Shown in pieces: positions 1-8,237 of a stretch of DNA of 64,000 nucleotides. The position numbers and the translations under genes are program-made. Location: NCBI GenBank assembly GCA_001898225.1, contig MKTJ01000012.1, forward strand, positions 1 through 64,000, in the 5' to 3' direction. Origin of the DNA: Chloroflexi bacterium 54-19. Lineage in GTDB: Bacteria > Chloroflexota > Chloroflexia > Chloroheliales > Chloroheliaceae. How positions within the stretch are numbered: position 1 is the first letter of the stretch; the number at the start of each line of letters is the position of its first letter. The notes under the pieces were generated by a model. That model saw only the letters and a program-made list of their open reading frames with translations, was not told the DNA's origin and ran no database searches.

Positions 1-100
1 CTTCCAGGTTGATACTCTTTAATTGTTGGTAACGGGAAACGGTGTCTTTTGGGGCGATGGAGGACTGGTAACCCTCCAGGTTAGTATGTTTAACAGACAT
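1..100 (-). CDS. N-terminal fragment of an unidentified protein
   Basis: An open frame of 33 codons starts at an ATG (complement of 98-100) and runs off the left edge without a stop. The peptide begins MSVKHTNLEGYQSSIAPKD. It has no signal peptide or motif I recognise. No convincing ribosome binding site precedes the ATG. Coding is suggested only by the open frame and by base composition closer to the genes than to the very AT-rich DNA that follows at 101-681. It could also be chance. Confidence 0.4.
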   Translation of the reverse strand, partial: MSVKHTNLEGYQSSIAPKDTVSRYQQLKSINLE

Positions 101-681
101 AGCTTTACTAAGTCACCGGGCAAGTTTAAGCAGAAGAACCAGGTGACTTATTTTCCTTTCCTCGAATTTAATATTTTGTTGTTAACCCAATAGTGACAAT
201 ATCACAAGCATATCTATATCTTTTTAAAATATAGAAAGGTGATTAATCTCAAAAACCCAGTAAACTAATTAGTTTTGTGTGTACAATTTAGCACAAGTTG
301 ACTTATATTTCAATAAGTAACCCCTTATTTTTTATGTGCAAATTGTAAATTCACCAAATCTTTTTCTTGATGGTTTTATCTATCCAATCTTAACTATACA
401 TAACTCATTTTTGGATATATTTACCCGCCTACTTGTATTTAGTCTCAATTCAGGATAGAATCCATCAATTTTAAAAGTTTAATCAATTTTAACTTAATTT
501 TCTTTTTTTTGAAATAGGGTCAACCCCTCATTTCTGATTAAATTATTGTTATTTTTGAAACTCAATGAGAACTCTTAATAAAAGGAGTTATAAAAATAAA
601 GCCTGGGTATGGAGAAAATAAACGGGACGTTTAACAAAGAGGAAGTCAAATTGAGCCAGCCTCGATTATAGAATTAACAGG
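101..681. other. AT-rich intergenic region without a gene
   Basis: About 580 bases of strongly AT-rich DNA with no ORF longer than about 20 codons that has a ribosome binding site. It lies upstream of the partial gene on its left and downstream of the MFS gene on its right. There is a Shine-Dalgarno-like AAAGGAGT near 580, but no start codon at a suitable distance. I see no terminator hairpin for the MFS gene and no repeat. Confidence 0.6.
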
Positions 682-1917
682 TTACGGCGTCGAACGCTTA
701 TAAGCCTGGCTTGCCGCCACAAACCAGATACTTAATAGCGCCAGCATAACCCCGGCGATAACAAAAGCCAGCACATAACCGGGCCCATCGATAACAGCGC
801 CGAGAACAGCAGTGCCGATACCCTGCCCCAAAAACAGGCTAAAGGCAAAGAGCGAGACAGCCGTGCCCCGGTTATTGGGAGCCATTTCGGTCGCTTTTGT
901 CTGCAAGGTGCTGTGGAGCATGGAATAACCCAGGCCCAGGAAAATATTGAGGGGGATAAGAAGTAGCCAGGACTGGACCAGCCCGATGACCAGGTAGCAA
1001 ACCAGGGTCAGGCTGCCGCCGATAAGTATCAGACCGTTTTCCCCAAAACGCCGGACCAGCCATTTTACCGAGCGGCTATACACCAGGTTACCCAGGCCCA
1101 CGATACTCAGGATGAACCCGATAGCCAGGTAAAGCAAGTTATACTGGTCGCGCAGGAAAGCGCCCAAAAACGAAAATGCCCCGAAGAAAAAGAATCCTTC
1201 GATAAAGACGGCGATAATAACCAGCCGGGGCGCGGGATTCGCCAGCAAAACTAAATAAGGCCGGAAAGTGATTTTCCGCCCCGGATGGACCGGGGAGGAC
1301 AAAGCCGCCCTGCGCGCGACCCGCCAGAATACCACCCCGATAACCAGGGAAATCAACCCGTAAAAGAAAAATAGGAGCCGCCAATTCAAAAAGTCGCCCA
1401 CGACCCCGCCCAGGCTGGTGCTGAGAATCTGGGCCAGCGCCGACGCCATCAGAAACTGACCGATGGCAACCTGGCGTTCTTTATAAGGAAAGCTATCTCC
1501 GATATAGGCCAGCGACATGGGAATTATTGCCGCCGCCACGACCCCGGTCAGAAAACGCATCAGGCTCAACAGAAAGAGCGTAGGGGCAAAAGTGCAGGCA
1601 ACCGTACCGAGCGAAAAAAGAAATAAAGCCACCGACATTATCCGCAGTTTGCCAAAGCGGTCCCCCAACGGTCCGTAGACCAGTTGAAATAAACCGTAAG
1701 GAATAGCATAAGCGCTCACGATGATACCCGTGCTGCCCACATCGGTCTTAAATTCGGTAGCGATAATCGGTAACAGGGGATTGATAACCCGCGCATCTGC
1801 CGTAACCACGAAAGCCGCCGCGCCAAGTATTGCGATGGAAACCGGGGCAACCACGCTGACCGGGGTTGCAACGGTGTCGTTGACGGAAGAAGTTTTCAAG
1901 TTGGAGTCTGATTGCAT
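682..1917 (-). CDS. MFS transporter (DHA1-like drug or metabolite exporter)
   Basis: A 411-residue major facilitator protein with about twelve hydrophobic segments after a 25-residue polar N-terminus. The cytoplasmic loop between helices 2 and 3 carries the MFS motif A (GPLGDRFGK, residues 82-90), and helix 4 begins with the usual LMRFLTG pattern. Proteins of this size and motif are proton-coupled exporters or uptake carriers; the substrate cannot be read from sequence. The ATG start at 1917 gives the expected short tail before helix 1. It is divergent from the S9 peptidase gene, and a TATAAT-like -10 for this gene lies around 1961-1966 on the minus strand. No terminator is evident. Confidence 0.9.
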   Translation of the reverse strand: MQSDSNLKTSSVNDTVATPVSVVAPVSIAILGAAAFVVTADARVINPLLPIIATEFKTDVGSTGIIVSAYAIPYGLFQLVYGPLGDRFGKLRIMSVALFLFSLGTVACTFAPTLFLLSLMRFLTGVVAAAIIPMSLAYIGDSFPYKERQVAIGQFLMASALAQILSTSLGGVVGDFLNWRLLFFFYGLISLVIGVVFWRVARRAALSSPVHPGRKITFRPYLVLLANPAPRLVIIAVFIEGFFFFGAFSFLGAFLRDQYNLLYLAIGFILSIVGLGNLVYSRSVKWLVRRFGENGLILIGGSLTLVCYLVIGLVQSWLLLIPLNIFLGLGYSMLHSTLQTKATEMAPNNRGTAVSLFAFSLFLGQGIGTAVLGAVIDGPGYVLAFVIAGVMLALLSIWFVAASQAYKRSTP

Positions 1918-1985
1918 TTCGCCTGAGTTTCTAGTAAGGGTTGGAATTCCAAGCCCTGATTATACAATTCTTCCGTCCCTTTTAA

Positions 1986-2015
1986 TTGACACATCGCAAA
2001 CTTTTTTAGTAGATT
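1986..2015 (+). promoter_or_regulatory. Sigma70-type promoter for the S9 peptidase gene
   Basis: TTGACA at 1986-1991 and TAGATT at 2010-2015, with an 18-base spacer. The predicted start is about 40 bases upstream of the ATG at 2061, leaving room for the AAGGAG at 2042-2047. Confidence 0.55.
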
Positions 2016-2060
2016 AGCACTCAAAATTGATCATTAATTAAAAGGAGTCACGATCTTACG

Positions 2061-3998
2061 ATGACAGAAAGCAAAACAGCCCGCTTCGGGGCCTGGCAAT
2101 CCCCGATAACCGCCGACCTGATTGTCCAGGGTTCGATTAACCTGGGCCAGATTGAACTGGATGGCAACGATGTTTACTGGCTGGAAGGGCGGCCCACCGA
2201 AGGTGGGCGCTATGTGGTGGTGCGCCTGACCCCGGACGGTCGGCAGACCGATGTTACCCCGGCCCCCTTCAACGTCCGAACCAGGGTCCACGAATACGGC
2301 GGGCGCTCCTACCTGGTTCACCAGGGCGAAATTTTCTTCGCGAATTATGCCGACCAGCGCCTGTACCGCCAGAAGCCCGGCGAAGCGCCCCGGCCCATTA
2401 CTCCCGAGGAGAGCGGTTACCGCTACGCCGACCCGTTCTTTGACAAGCCGCGCCAGCGCCTCATATGTGTGCGGGAGGACCATTCCCGGCCCGGCCAGGA
2501 AGCGGTCAATACAATCGTAGCGGTCAGCCTGGAAGACAATGACGGTGGGCAAGTGCTGGTGAGCGGGAACGATTTCTATTCGAACCCTACTGTCAGTCCG
2601 GATGGTGAAAAGCTCTCCTGGCTCACCTGGAACCACCCGAACATGCCCTGGGACGGTACCGAAGCCTGGACCTGCCCAATCGCACCGGACGGCAGCCTGG
2701 GCCAGCACCAACTGGTCGCGGGAGGCCTGACCGAGTCAATCTTCCAACCCACCTGGTCGCCGGATAACGTCCTCTATTTCGTATCGGACCGGACCGGGTG
2801 GTGGAACCTCTATCGCTGGCAGGATGGGCAGGCCGAGGCGTTATTGCCCAGAGAGGCCGAGTTTGGCGTACCCCAGTGGGTCTTTGGCCTGGCGACCTAC
2901 ACTTTCGAATCGGCGGACAGCCTTATTTGCGATTACTTTGAAAAAGGCGAGTGGCGGCTGGGCCGTCTTGACCTGAAAACCAGGGAACTGAGCCAGTTCA
3001 AGACCACCTTTAGCAACACCGGGGATGTCCATCTCAAGGGGAGCTCTGCTGTGATGGGGGTATCCTTTCTTAACCAGCCCAGGGCGATTGTGCGGTACAG
3101 CTTTGATTCGGGCGAGTATCAGGTCCTAAAGCGGGCCAGCGAGCTTGAATTCGACCCCGGTTATATTTCCCAGCCGGTCGAAGTAGAGTTCCCCACCGAA
3201 AACGGCCTGACCGCCTTCGGCTATTTCTACCCGCCTACCAACAAAGATTTCACCGCCCCTGCCGGAGAGTTGCCGCCCCTTTTGGTCCAGAGCCACGGCG
3301 GGCCGACCGGCTTCAGCACCAAGGATTTCAACCTGAAAGTCCAGTTCTGGACCAGCCGGGGTATCGCCGTGATGGATGTGAACTATGGCGGCAGCACCGG
3401 TTACGGGCGGGCTTACCGCCAGCGTCTCAACGGTCAGTGGGGGGTGGTTGACGTTGACGACTGTGTGAACGCGGCCAAATACCTGGTCCAAAAGGGGCTG
3501 GTCGACCCGGACCGCCTGGCGATAGAAGGCGGCAGCGCGGGCGGTTACACCACGCTCTGCGCGATTACCTTCCGAGATGTCTTCAAAGTAGGCGCGAGCC
3601 ACTTCGGAGTGAGCGATGCCGAAGCCCTGGCCCTCGATACCCACAAATTCGAATCGCGCTATCTAGATAGCATGATTGGCCCTTACCCCGAAAAACGCGA
3701 CCTTTACCTCGAACGGTCGCCCATCTATCATACCGAGGGATTGAATTGCGCCCTGATTCTGTTCCAGGGGTTGGAGGATAAGGTAGTACCGCCCGACCAG
3801 GCCGAAAAGATGTTTGAAGCGGTCAAAGCGAAAGGCTTGCCGGTGGCCTATCTGCCTTTTGAGGGTGAGCAGCACGGGTTCCGGCGCTCCGAGAATATCA
3901 AACGGTCGCTGGAAGCCCAGTTGTATTTCTTCTCAAAGGTCTTCGATTTTGTCCCGGCGGAGCAAATCGAGCCGGTCCAGATTGAAAACCTGAAATAA
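2061..3998 (+). CDS. S9 family prolyl oligopeptidase (acylaminoacyl/dipeptidyl peptidase type)
   Basis: A 645-residue cytoplasmic serine peptidase of family S9. The first ~390 residues form a beta-propeller, with repeats such as NPTVSPDGEKLSWLTW and QPTWSPDNVLYFVSDRTG. The last ~250 residues form the alpha/beta-hydrolase catalytic domain. The nucleophile elbow GGSAGGYT is near residue 492. The Asp is in EDKVVPP and the His in GEQHGF, completing the triad. GGSTGYGRAYR matches the substrate-binding loop of the family. No signal peptide is present. The usual role is hydrolysis of short peptides, often from a blocked or dipeptidyl N-terminus; specificity is not readable. It is a single gene with its own promoter, and ends in a bidirectional terminator shared with the convergent signalling gene. 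Confidence 0.95.
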   Translation: MTESKTARFGAWQSPITADLIVQGSINLGQIELDGNDVYWLEGRPTEGGRYVVVRLTPDGRQTDVTPAPFNVRTRVHEYGGRSYLVHQGEIFFANYADQRLYRQKPGEAPRPITPEESGYRYADPFFDKPRQRLICVREDHSRPGQEAVNTIVAVSLEDNDGGQVLVSGNDFYSNPTVSPDGEKLSWLTWNHPNMPWDGTEAWTCPIAPDGSLGQHQLVAGGLTESIFQPTWSPDNVLYFVSDRTGWWNLYRWQDGQAEALLPREAEFGVPQWVFGLATYTFESADSLICDYFEKGEWRLGRLDLKTRELSQFKTTFSNTGDVHLKGSSAVMGVSFLNQPRAIVRYSFDSGEYQVLKRASELEFDPGYISQPVEVEFPTENGLTAFGYFYPPTNKDFTAPAGELPPLLVQSHGGPTGFSTKDFNLKVQFWTSRGIAVMDVNYGGSTGYGRAYRQRLNGQWGVVDVDDCVNAAKYLVQKGLVDPDRLAIEGGSAGGYTTLCAITFRDVFKVGASHFGVSDAEALALDTHKFESRYLDSMIGPYPEKRDLYLERSPIYHTEGLNCALILFQGLEDKVVPPDQAEKMFEAVKAKGLPVAYLPFEGEQHGFRRSENIKRSLEAQLYFFSKVFDFVPAEQIEPVQIENLK

Positions 3999-4009
3999 AT
4001 AAAAAATTG

Positions 4010-4040
4010 GCCGGGTCTTCGTGGGAAGACCCGGCTTTTT
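4010..4040. terminator. Bidirectional rho-independent terminator
   Basis: An 11-bp stem (GCCGGGTCTTC / GAAGACCCGGC) with a GTGG loop. It is followed by TTTTT on the plus strand and by an A-tract on the left that gives a U-run on the minus strand. It sits between the convergent S9 peptidase and GGDEF-EAL genes. Confidence 0.9.
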
Positions 4041-4074
4041 ATTCCCGGCGCTATCGGTCTATCGGCAAAAAGCT

Positions 4075-5847
4075 TTAGACGGTGGCAGGGGAAGGGTTAT
4101 CAAAGGTGTTGACGGTCGCCTCAACGTTATCCAGGCGCTTTGACGAGGCCAGTAACTTCTCGAATTCACCTTCCGGCAGCGGGCGGCTGAAGTAATACCC
4201 CTGGATTTCGTCACAATCGTGCTTGCGCAGAAAATCAAGCTCACTTTCGGTCTCGACACCCTCGGCGATAACTTTCAGGTTGAGACTGTGAGCCATCTGG
4301 ATGGTTGCCAGGGTAATCGCCGAACTTTCCGGGTCTTGCCCGATATTCTGGATAAACAGCCGGTCGATTTTGAGAGTATCGAACGGGAACTGTTTGAGAT
4401 AACTCAGCGAAGAATAGCCGGTGCCAAAATCGTCAATGGCAATCTGGATTCCGACCGCCCGCAACCGGCGCAGGACAGCGTTAGCGGTTACCACCTCGTG
4501 AAGGAGGGCGCTTTCGGTCAATTCCAGTTCGAGATTTTGCAGGGGTAGGCCGGTTTCCTGGACAATCCGGCTGACATTACTCAGGAAATTAGGGTGGTAA
4601 ATCTGGTGGCTGGACACATTCACAGCGATGTGGATAGGCGGCAGACCGGCTTCCTGCCAGCTTTTTACTTTCGAACAGGCCGTTTTCAAGACCCAATCCC
4701 CGATTTCGTGAATAAGAGCGGTTTCCTCAATCAGGGGAATAAAGATGGCCGGGGAAATGTAGCCTCGCTCCGGGTGTTTCCAGCGCAACAGGGCTTCCGC
4801 GCCGACGATATTACCGTGCTGAATAGAGACCTGGGGCTGGTAATAGACCTCAAGTTCATTTCGTTCGAGGGCGTGACGCAAGCCGGTTTCCAGTTTTACC
4901 AGGTCAATCGAGCGGGTAGAGTAGCTCGGCTGGTAGAATTCAAATTTATTGCCACCCTGTTTGCGAGCCTGTAACATCGAAACACGGGCATTGTCCAGCA
5001 AACCTTCCAGTTCGGAGCCATCATCCGGGTAGAACCCGATACCAAGGCTGGCTGTCGTATAGACTTCCAATTGGTCGAAATTATAGGGTTGGGCCAGGTT
5101 TACCAGGATGGATTGACAGGTCTGGGCCAGGTTCAAGGTGACGGAACTGCCGGAAAGGACCAGGGCAAATTCGTCCGTCTGCAACCGGGAAATACTGGCC
5201 TGCTCACCCAGGGTCTCCTTTAACCGTCCCGCGACGGCTTTCAAGAGGAGGTTAGCGTATTCCGGCCCCAGGTTATTGCTAATCTGGTTATAGCGGTCCA
5301 GGGAAAGATAGACCACCGCCACCACCCAATCCGCCGGGGATTGGGCCGGAAGGGCTTTCAGGAACTGGTCGCGGAAAAGCAGCCGGTTGGGCAGCCCGGT
5401 CAGGGTATCGTAGTAGAGAGCATAGTGCAGGCGGGCTTCAACCTGGCGAAGTTGGGAGTTGAAATGCTGGTTAAGGGTGTTTTGCTTGGCAAGGCGGCTG
5501 CTAATCGCGTCCAGCAAATCCATGCGGGTGTAGGGCTTGGTCAGGTAGTCGTCCGCGCCCAGTTTCATACCCTGGCGAATATCCGATTTATCAGCCTTCG
5601 CGGTCAGAAAGATAAAAGGAATAGCGTTAGTCTCGGACAATTCGCGTAAAGCCATCAGGACGTGGTGTCCGTCCACCTCCGGCATCATTACATCGCAGAT
5701 AATCAGGTCGGGCCGGACCTGGCGAGCCATTTCGACACCCCGGCGACCATTTTCGGCAGTGGATACATCATAACCTTCCGCCTCTAACAAATCCCTGGCG
5801 CTTGCCATTACGGTCTTATCGTCTTCAATAATTAGTATCTTTGTCAT
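4075..5847 (-). CDS. Response regulator with degenerate GGDEF and intact EAL domains
   Basis: A 590-residue cyclic-di-GMP signalling protein. A receiver domain fills residues 1-120, with phospho-acceptor Asp52 in IICDVMMPEVDG and Lys104 in LTKPY. A GGDEF domain spans about 135-300, but the signature reads LQTDEF (about 232) instead of a canonical GGDEF loop, so cyclase activity is unlikely. The EAL domain (about 320-570) keeps EALLRW, the DDFGTGYSSL loop and AEGVETE. I therefore infer a phosphorylation-controlled phosphodiesterase. The start is placed at the ATG at 5845-5847 (MTKILIIEDD), where receiver domains normally begin and an AGG precedes it; an ATG 57 bases further upstream would add an unusual tail. 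No histidine kinase is adjacent. Confidence 0.93.
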   Translation of the reverse strand: MTKILIIEDDKTVMASARDLLEAEGYDVSTAENGRRGVEMARQVRPDLIICDVMMPEVDGHHVLMALRELSETNAIPFIFLTAKADKSDIRQGMKLGADDYLTKPYTRMDLLDAISSRLAKQNTLNQHFNSQLRQVEARLHYALYYDTLTGLPNRLLFRDQFLKALPAQSPADWVVAVVYLSLDRYNQISNNLGPEYANLLLKAVAGRLKETLGEQASISRLQTDEFALVLSGSSVTLNLAQTCQSILVNLAQPYNFDQLEVYTTASLGIGFYPDDGSELEGLLDNARVSMLQARKQGGNKFEFYQPSYSTRSIDLVKLETGLRHALERNELEVYYQPQVSIQHGNIVGAEALLRWKHPERGYISPAIFIPLIEETALIHEIGDWVLKTACSKVKSWQEAGLPPIHIAVNVSSHQIYHPNFLSNVSRIVQETGLPLQNLELELTESALLHEVVTANAVLRRLRAVGIQIAIDDFGTGYSSLSYLKQFPFDTLKIDRLFIQNIGQDPESSAITLATIQMAHSLNLKVIAEGVETESELDFLRKHDCDEIQGYYFSRPLPEGEFEKLLASSKRLDNVEATVNTFDNPSPATV

Positions 5848-6260
5848 CGAAATTACCTGGCCTGGCTTTGAGTCATTAACTCTTTGTCTCAAATCATTTC
5901 TCATCAGTCTGACGGCGACAGATTTATTATTATTTACTTACCCACTATAGTTTAATAATATAACATGCAGGGTTGAAAACACAAGTCGCCACGCTGGATT
6001 TACCTTGCTTGTCGGGACAAAAGGCTGGATTGGTATTAATGTAAAGAATTGATTATACTAGCATTATTCTAAACTGCGGTGGTTCCTTTCGAAGGGGCCA
6101 GTCTGGTGCTACAAAGATGTTTCACAGATGGTTACAGTCTGAAAGCATTTACCGTTGAGAGTTTAGCAGAACAATTTTGCAGTCTCAATGGTATAAATTT
6201 GCTACTTACTAGCCTTGCAACCGGCTTTGCCGAAAAGCAATTAAAAGATACGGGAGAAAG
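5848..6260. promoter_or_regulatory. Divergent intergenic region with a promoter for the FAH gene
   Basis: There is no gene in these ~410 bases. On the plus strand, TTGGTA (6030-6035), an 18-base spacer and TATACT (6054-6059) form a moderate sigma70-type promoter. This leaves a leader of about 195 bases before the ATG at 6261. A 13-base string, TCTGACGGCGACA, at 5910-5922 recurs inside the hairpin at 63001-63043, which may be chance. Confidence 0.45.
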
Positions 6261-7172
6261 ATGCGCTACTTAACTTATGACGTCGGCCAGGGGCCTCGCC
6301 TGGGCGCGTTACGCGGAGATTCCATCATTGACATAGGCCAACTAATGGGGAATGGCCCCACATCACTGCTCGAACTTATTCAGGCCGGGCCGGACCGGTG
6401 GAAAGCTGTAGCGGAACGTTTCGCACAGGTAAAGGATTCCGACCTTAATATAGCTAACTTGGTCCTGCCTTACGATGAGAAAATAGTACTGGCTCCTATT
6501 CCACGCCCGCTCAAGAATGTACTCTGCCTGGGCCGCAATTATTACAAACACTTCCTCGAAGGAGCGGTCGCCAGGGGCGAAGATGAAAAACCGCCGGAAG
6601 CCCCTATCTATTTCACGAAGGCGACCACTTCCGTAACGGGGCCGTTCAGCCAGATTGAACTGGACGAAACCGTCACCAAAAAGCTCGACTGGGAGGTGGA
6701 ATTGGGACTGATTATCGGGGTCGGCGGGCGCAAGATTTCTAAAGAAACCGCGCTCGACCACGTCTTCGGCTATACTGTCATCAATGACCTTTCCGCCCGC
6801 GATTTGCAATTCAAACACCTGCAATGGTACAAAGGCAAGAGCCTGGATGGTTCCTGCCCGATGGGCCCGGTGGTGGTTACCCCGGACGAACTACCGACAC
6901 CTCTGCACATTCCGCTGCGGCTACGGGTCAACGGTGTCACCAAACAGGATGCCAATACCGGGCAGATGATGTTCGATATTGCGACCCAGATTTCGGACAT
7001 TTCAGTGGCCCTGACCCTGGAGCCGGGCGACATTATTTCTACCGGCACCCCTGATGGGGTCGGCGCTTTCGCCAACCCGCCGGAATTCTTAAAACCGGGT
7101 GATATAATGGAGACCGAGGTAGAAGGTATCGGGGTGATGCGAAACGAAATCGTCGCTGCCCCGCAGGCTTAA
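6261..7172 (+). CDS. Fumarylacetoacetate hydrolase (FAH) family protein
   Basis: A 303-residue protein: an N-terminal ~85-residue FAH accessory region, then the FAH catalytic fold. Metal and catalytic features are present: DWEVELGLIIG near 133-143, INDLSARDLQ near 174-183, the lysine in QWYKGKSLDG, and STGTPDGVGAF near 254-264. The family cleaves carbon-carbon bonds in 2,4-diketo acids or acts on 2-keto-3-deoxy acids and hydroxymuconates; the particular substrate is not evident. The ATG start follows GGGAG. No aromatic or sugar-acid catabolic genes lie next to it. The KDG genes 54 kb downstream are only a loose functional link. Confidence 0.9.
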   Translation: MRYLTYDVGQGPRLGALRGDSIIDIGQLMGNGPTSLLELIQAGPDRWKAVAERFAQVKDSDLNIANLVLPYDEKIVLAPIPRPLKNVLCLGRNYYKHFLEGAVARGEDEKPPEAPIYFTKATTSVTGPFSQIELDETVTKKLDWEVELGLIIGVGGRKISKETALDHVFGYTVINDLSARDLQFKHLQWYKGKSLDGSCPMGPVVVTPDELPTPLHIPLRLRVNGVTKQDANTGQMMFDIATQISDISVALTLEPGDIISTGTPDGVGAFANPPEFLKPGDIMETEVEGIGVMRNEIVAAPQA

Positions 7173-7200
7173 CCTCGCAGGTGACACCTCGCAGGTGATA
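7173..7200. repeat. Tandem 14-bp repeat, each unit a small palindrome
   Basis: Two copies of CCTCGCAGGTGAYA lie head to tail immediately after the FAH stop codon and differ at one position. CACCT and AGGTG arms around CGC make the junction self-complementary. Confidence 0.75.
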
Positions 7201-7319
7201 CCGCATAATTAAAGCTATCTCCGGCTTTATAGATTTTCGGTAAAGGCAAAGGCGCCCTCGCTGTTACAAAGGGAGTCTTTGCTTTTAACATGGGGGTATA
7301 TAAGTTAAACCTGAAATTC

Positions 7320-7385
7320 GACTTTCGCTTTGAGCCTGAAAAATTACTGGAAAGTAACTTCAAACGAGTGTTTCAAGCGAGAGTC
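7320..7385 (+). ncRNA. Candidate structured leader element, copy A (upstream of pcp)
   Basis: Ends GACTTTCGCT (7320-7329) and AGCGAGAGTC (7376-7385) can pair to close a stem. The element also contains TTGAGCCTGAAAA, a small hairpin TTACT-GGAA-AGTAA (7344-7357) and GAGTGTTTCA (7366-7375). Its two end blocks recur in the same order and orientation at 21127-21203, upstream of folD. A TATATA-like -10 at about 7297 would place the element inside the 5' leader of pcp. Whether it is a cis-regulatory RNA or a mobile palindromic repeat is not known. Confidence 0.5.
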
Positions 7386-7416
7386 TTGAATAAAAGAAGA
7401 ATTTTTGTGGAAGACT

Positions 7417-8082
7417 ATGAGTAATAATGAAAAAACAATCCTTCTAACCGGTTACGAACCTTTCGACCGCTTCCCCTACAATCCGAGTGGGGTGCTGGCC
7501 GAAGCATTGGACGGATTTTCGGTTGAGGGATATGTAGTAAAGGGTGCCGTCATGCCGGTGGATTGCGTCAAAATGCCCGGCGTCCTTTATGGCCTGGTCG
7601 AGCAGCACCGGCCCCAGGTTGTAATCGGCCTCGGACTGGCCTTTGGAGATACCGGGTTGCGCCTCGAAAGGGTCGGGCATAACTGGTCGGAAATCAGTTC
7701 GCCCGATAATGGCGGCCATACCCGGCCCGGTGTGCCGCTCCTCCCCGAAGGCCCCGCGGCTTACTTCAGCACTTTCCCGGCCAACCAGATTGTGGCTGAT
7801 TTGCTGGAGGCGGGCCTCCCGGCCTACCCCTCCGACCACGCCGGGGGCCACCTCTGCAACGAAATGCTCTTTACGGCCCTGCACGCCATCAACAGCGGCG
7901 ATTGGTCCCCGGTAGAAGGCCAACCGATTGTGGCCGGATTCATCCATCTACCCGGCACGCCCCAACTGGCCGCCCAGTTAATCAAGGAAGACCGGCGCAA
8001 CCGCCATTCCCCCAGCATGAGCCTGGAATTGATGCGGCAGGGTATCGAAATTGCCCTGGCAACAACGGTTAAATCTTTATAA
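7417..8082 (+). CDS. pcp: Pyroglutamyl-peptidase I
   Basis: A 221-residue cysteine peptidase of family C15 that removes N-terminal pyroglutamate from peptides in the cytoplasm. LLTGYEPFDRFPYNPSG is the family N-terminal signature. The catalytic Glu is in LRLERVGHNW, the Cys in GGHLCNEMLF, and the His in GFIHLPGTPQ, so the triad is complete. The length is typical. I chose the ATG at 7417 (MSNNEKTILLTG); an in-frame TTG at 7405 would add four residues and cannot be excluded, since neither has a strong ribosome binding site. It stands alone between the leader element at 7320-7385 and a strong terminator. Confidence 0.92.
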   Translation: MSNNEKTILLTGYEPFDRFPYNPSGVLAEALDGFSVEGYVVKGAVMPVDCVKMPGVLYGLVEQHRPQVVIGLGLAFGDTGLRLERVGHNWSEISSPDNGGHTRPGVPLLPEGPAAYFSTFPANQIVADLLEAGLPAYPSDHAGGHLCNEMLFTALHAINSGDWSPVEGQPIVAGFIHLPGTPQLAAQLIKEDRRNRHSPSMSLELMRQGIEIALATTVKSL

Positions 8083-8134
8083 AACGTATAACGTTGAACG
8101 TGGTTTAAGGCAATTGCAACTTAGGTAAATAAAA

Positions 8135-8183
8135 GAGAAACGGCAATAGGGGCAATATTCTCCTATAGCCGTTTCTTTTTTTT
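8135..8183 (+). terminator. Rho-independent terminator after pcp
   Basis: AGAAACGGC pairs with GCCGTTTCT, with a second short stem (TAGG/CCTA) inside. It is followed by a run of eight or more T. Confidence 0.85.
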
Positions 8184-8237
8184 CAGACTATAATTGGCCG
8201 GAAACAGGCTTTCGCTATTTTAAAGAAGAAAACCCCG

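Noticed and set aside
609-671. Short plus-strand ORF of 20 codons (ATG at 609)
   Set aside because: It has no ribosome binding site at a proper distance, no homology I can see, and it overlaps the end of an AT-rich spacer.
6079-6273. Open frame in the spacer before the FAH gene
   Set aside because: Its start has no ribosome binding site, its composition is that of the spacer, and it runs into the FAH start with its own ribosome binding site.
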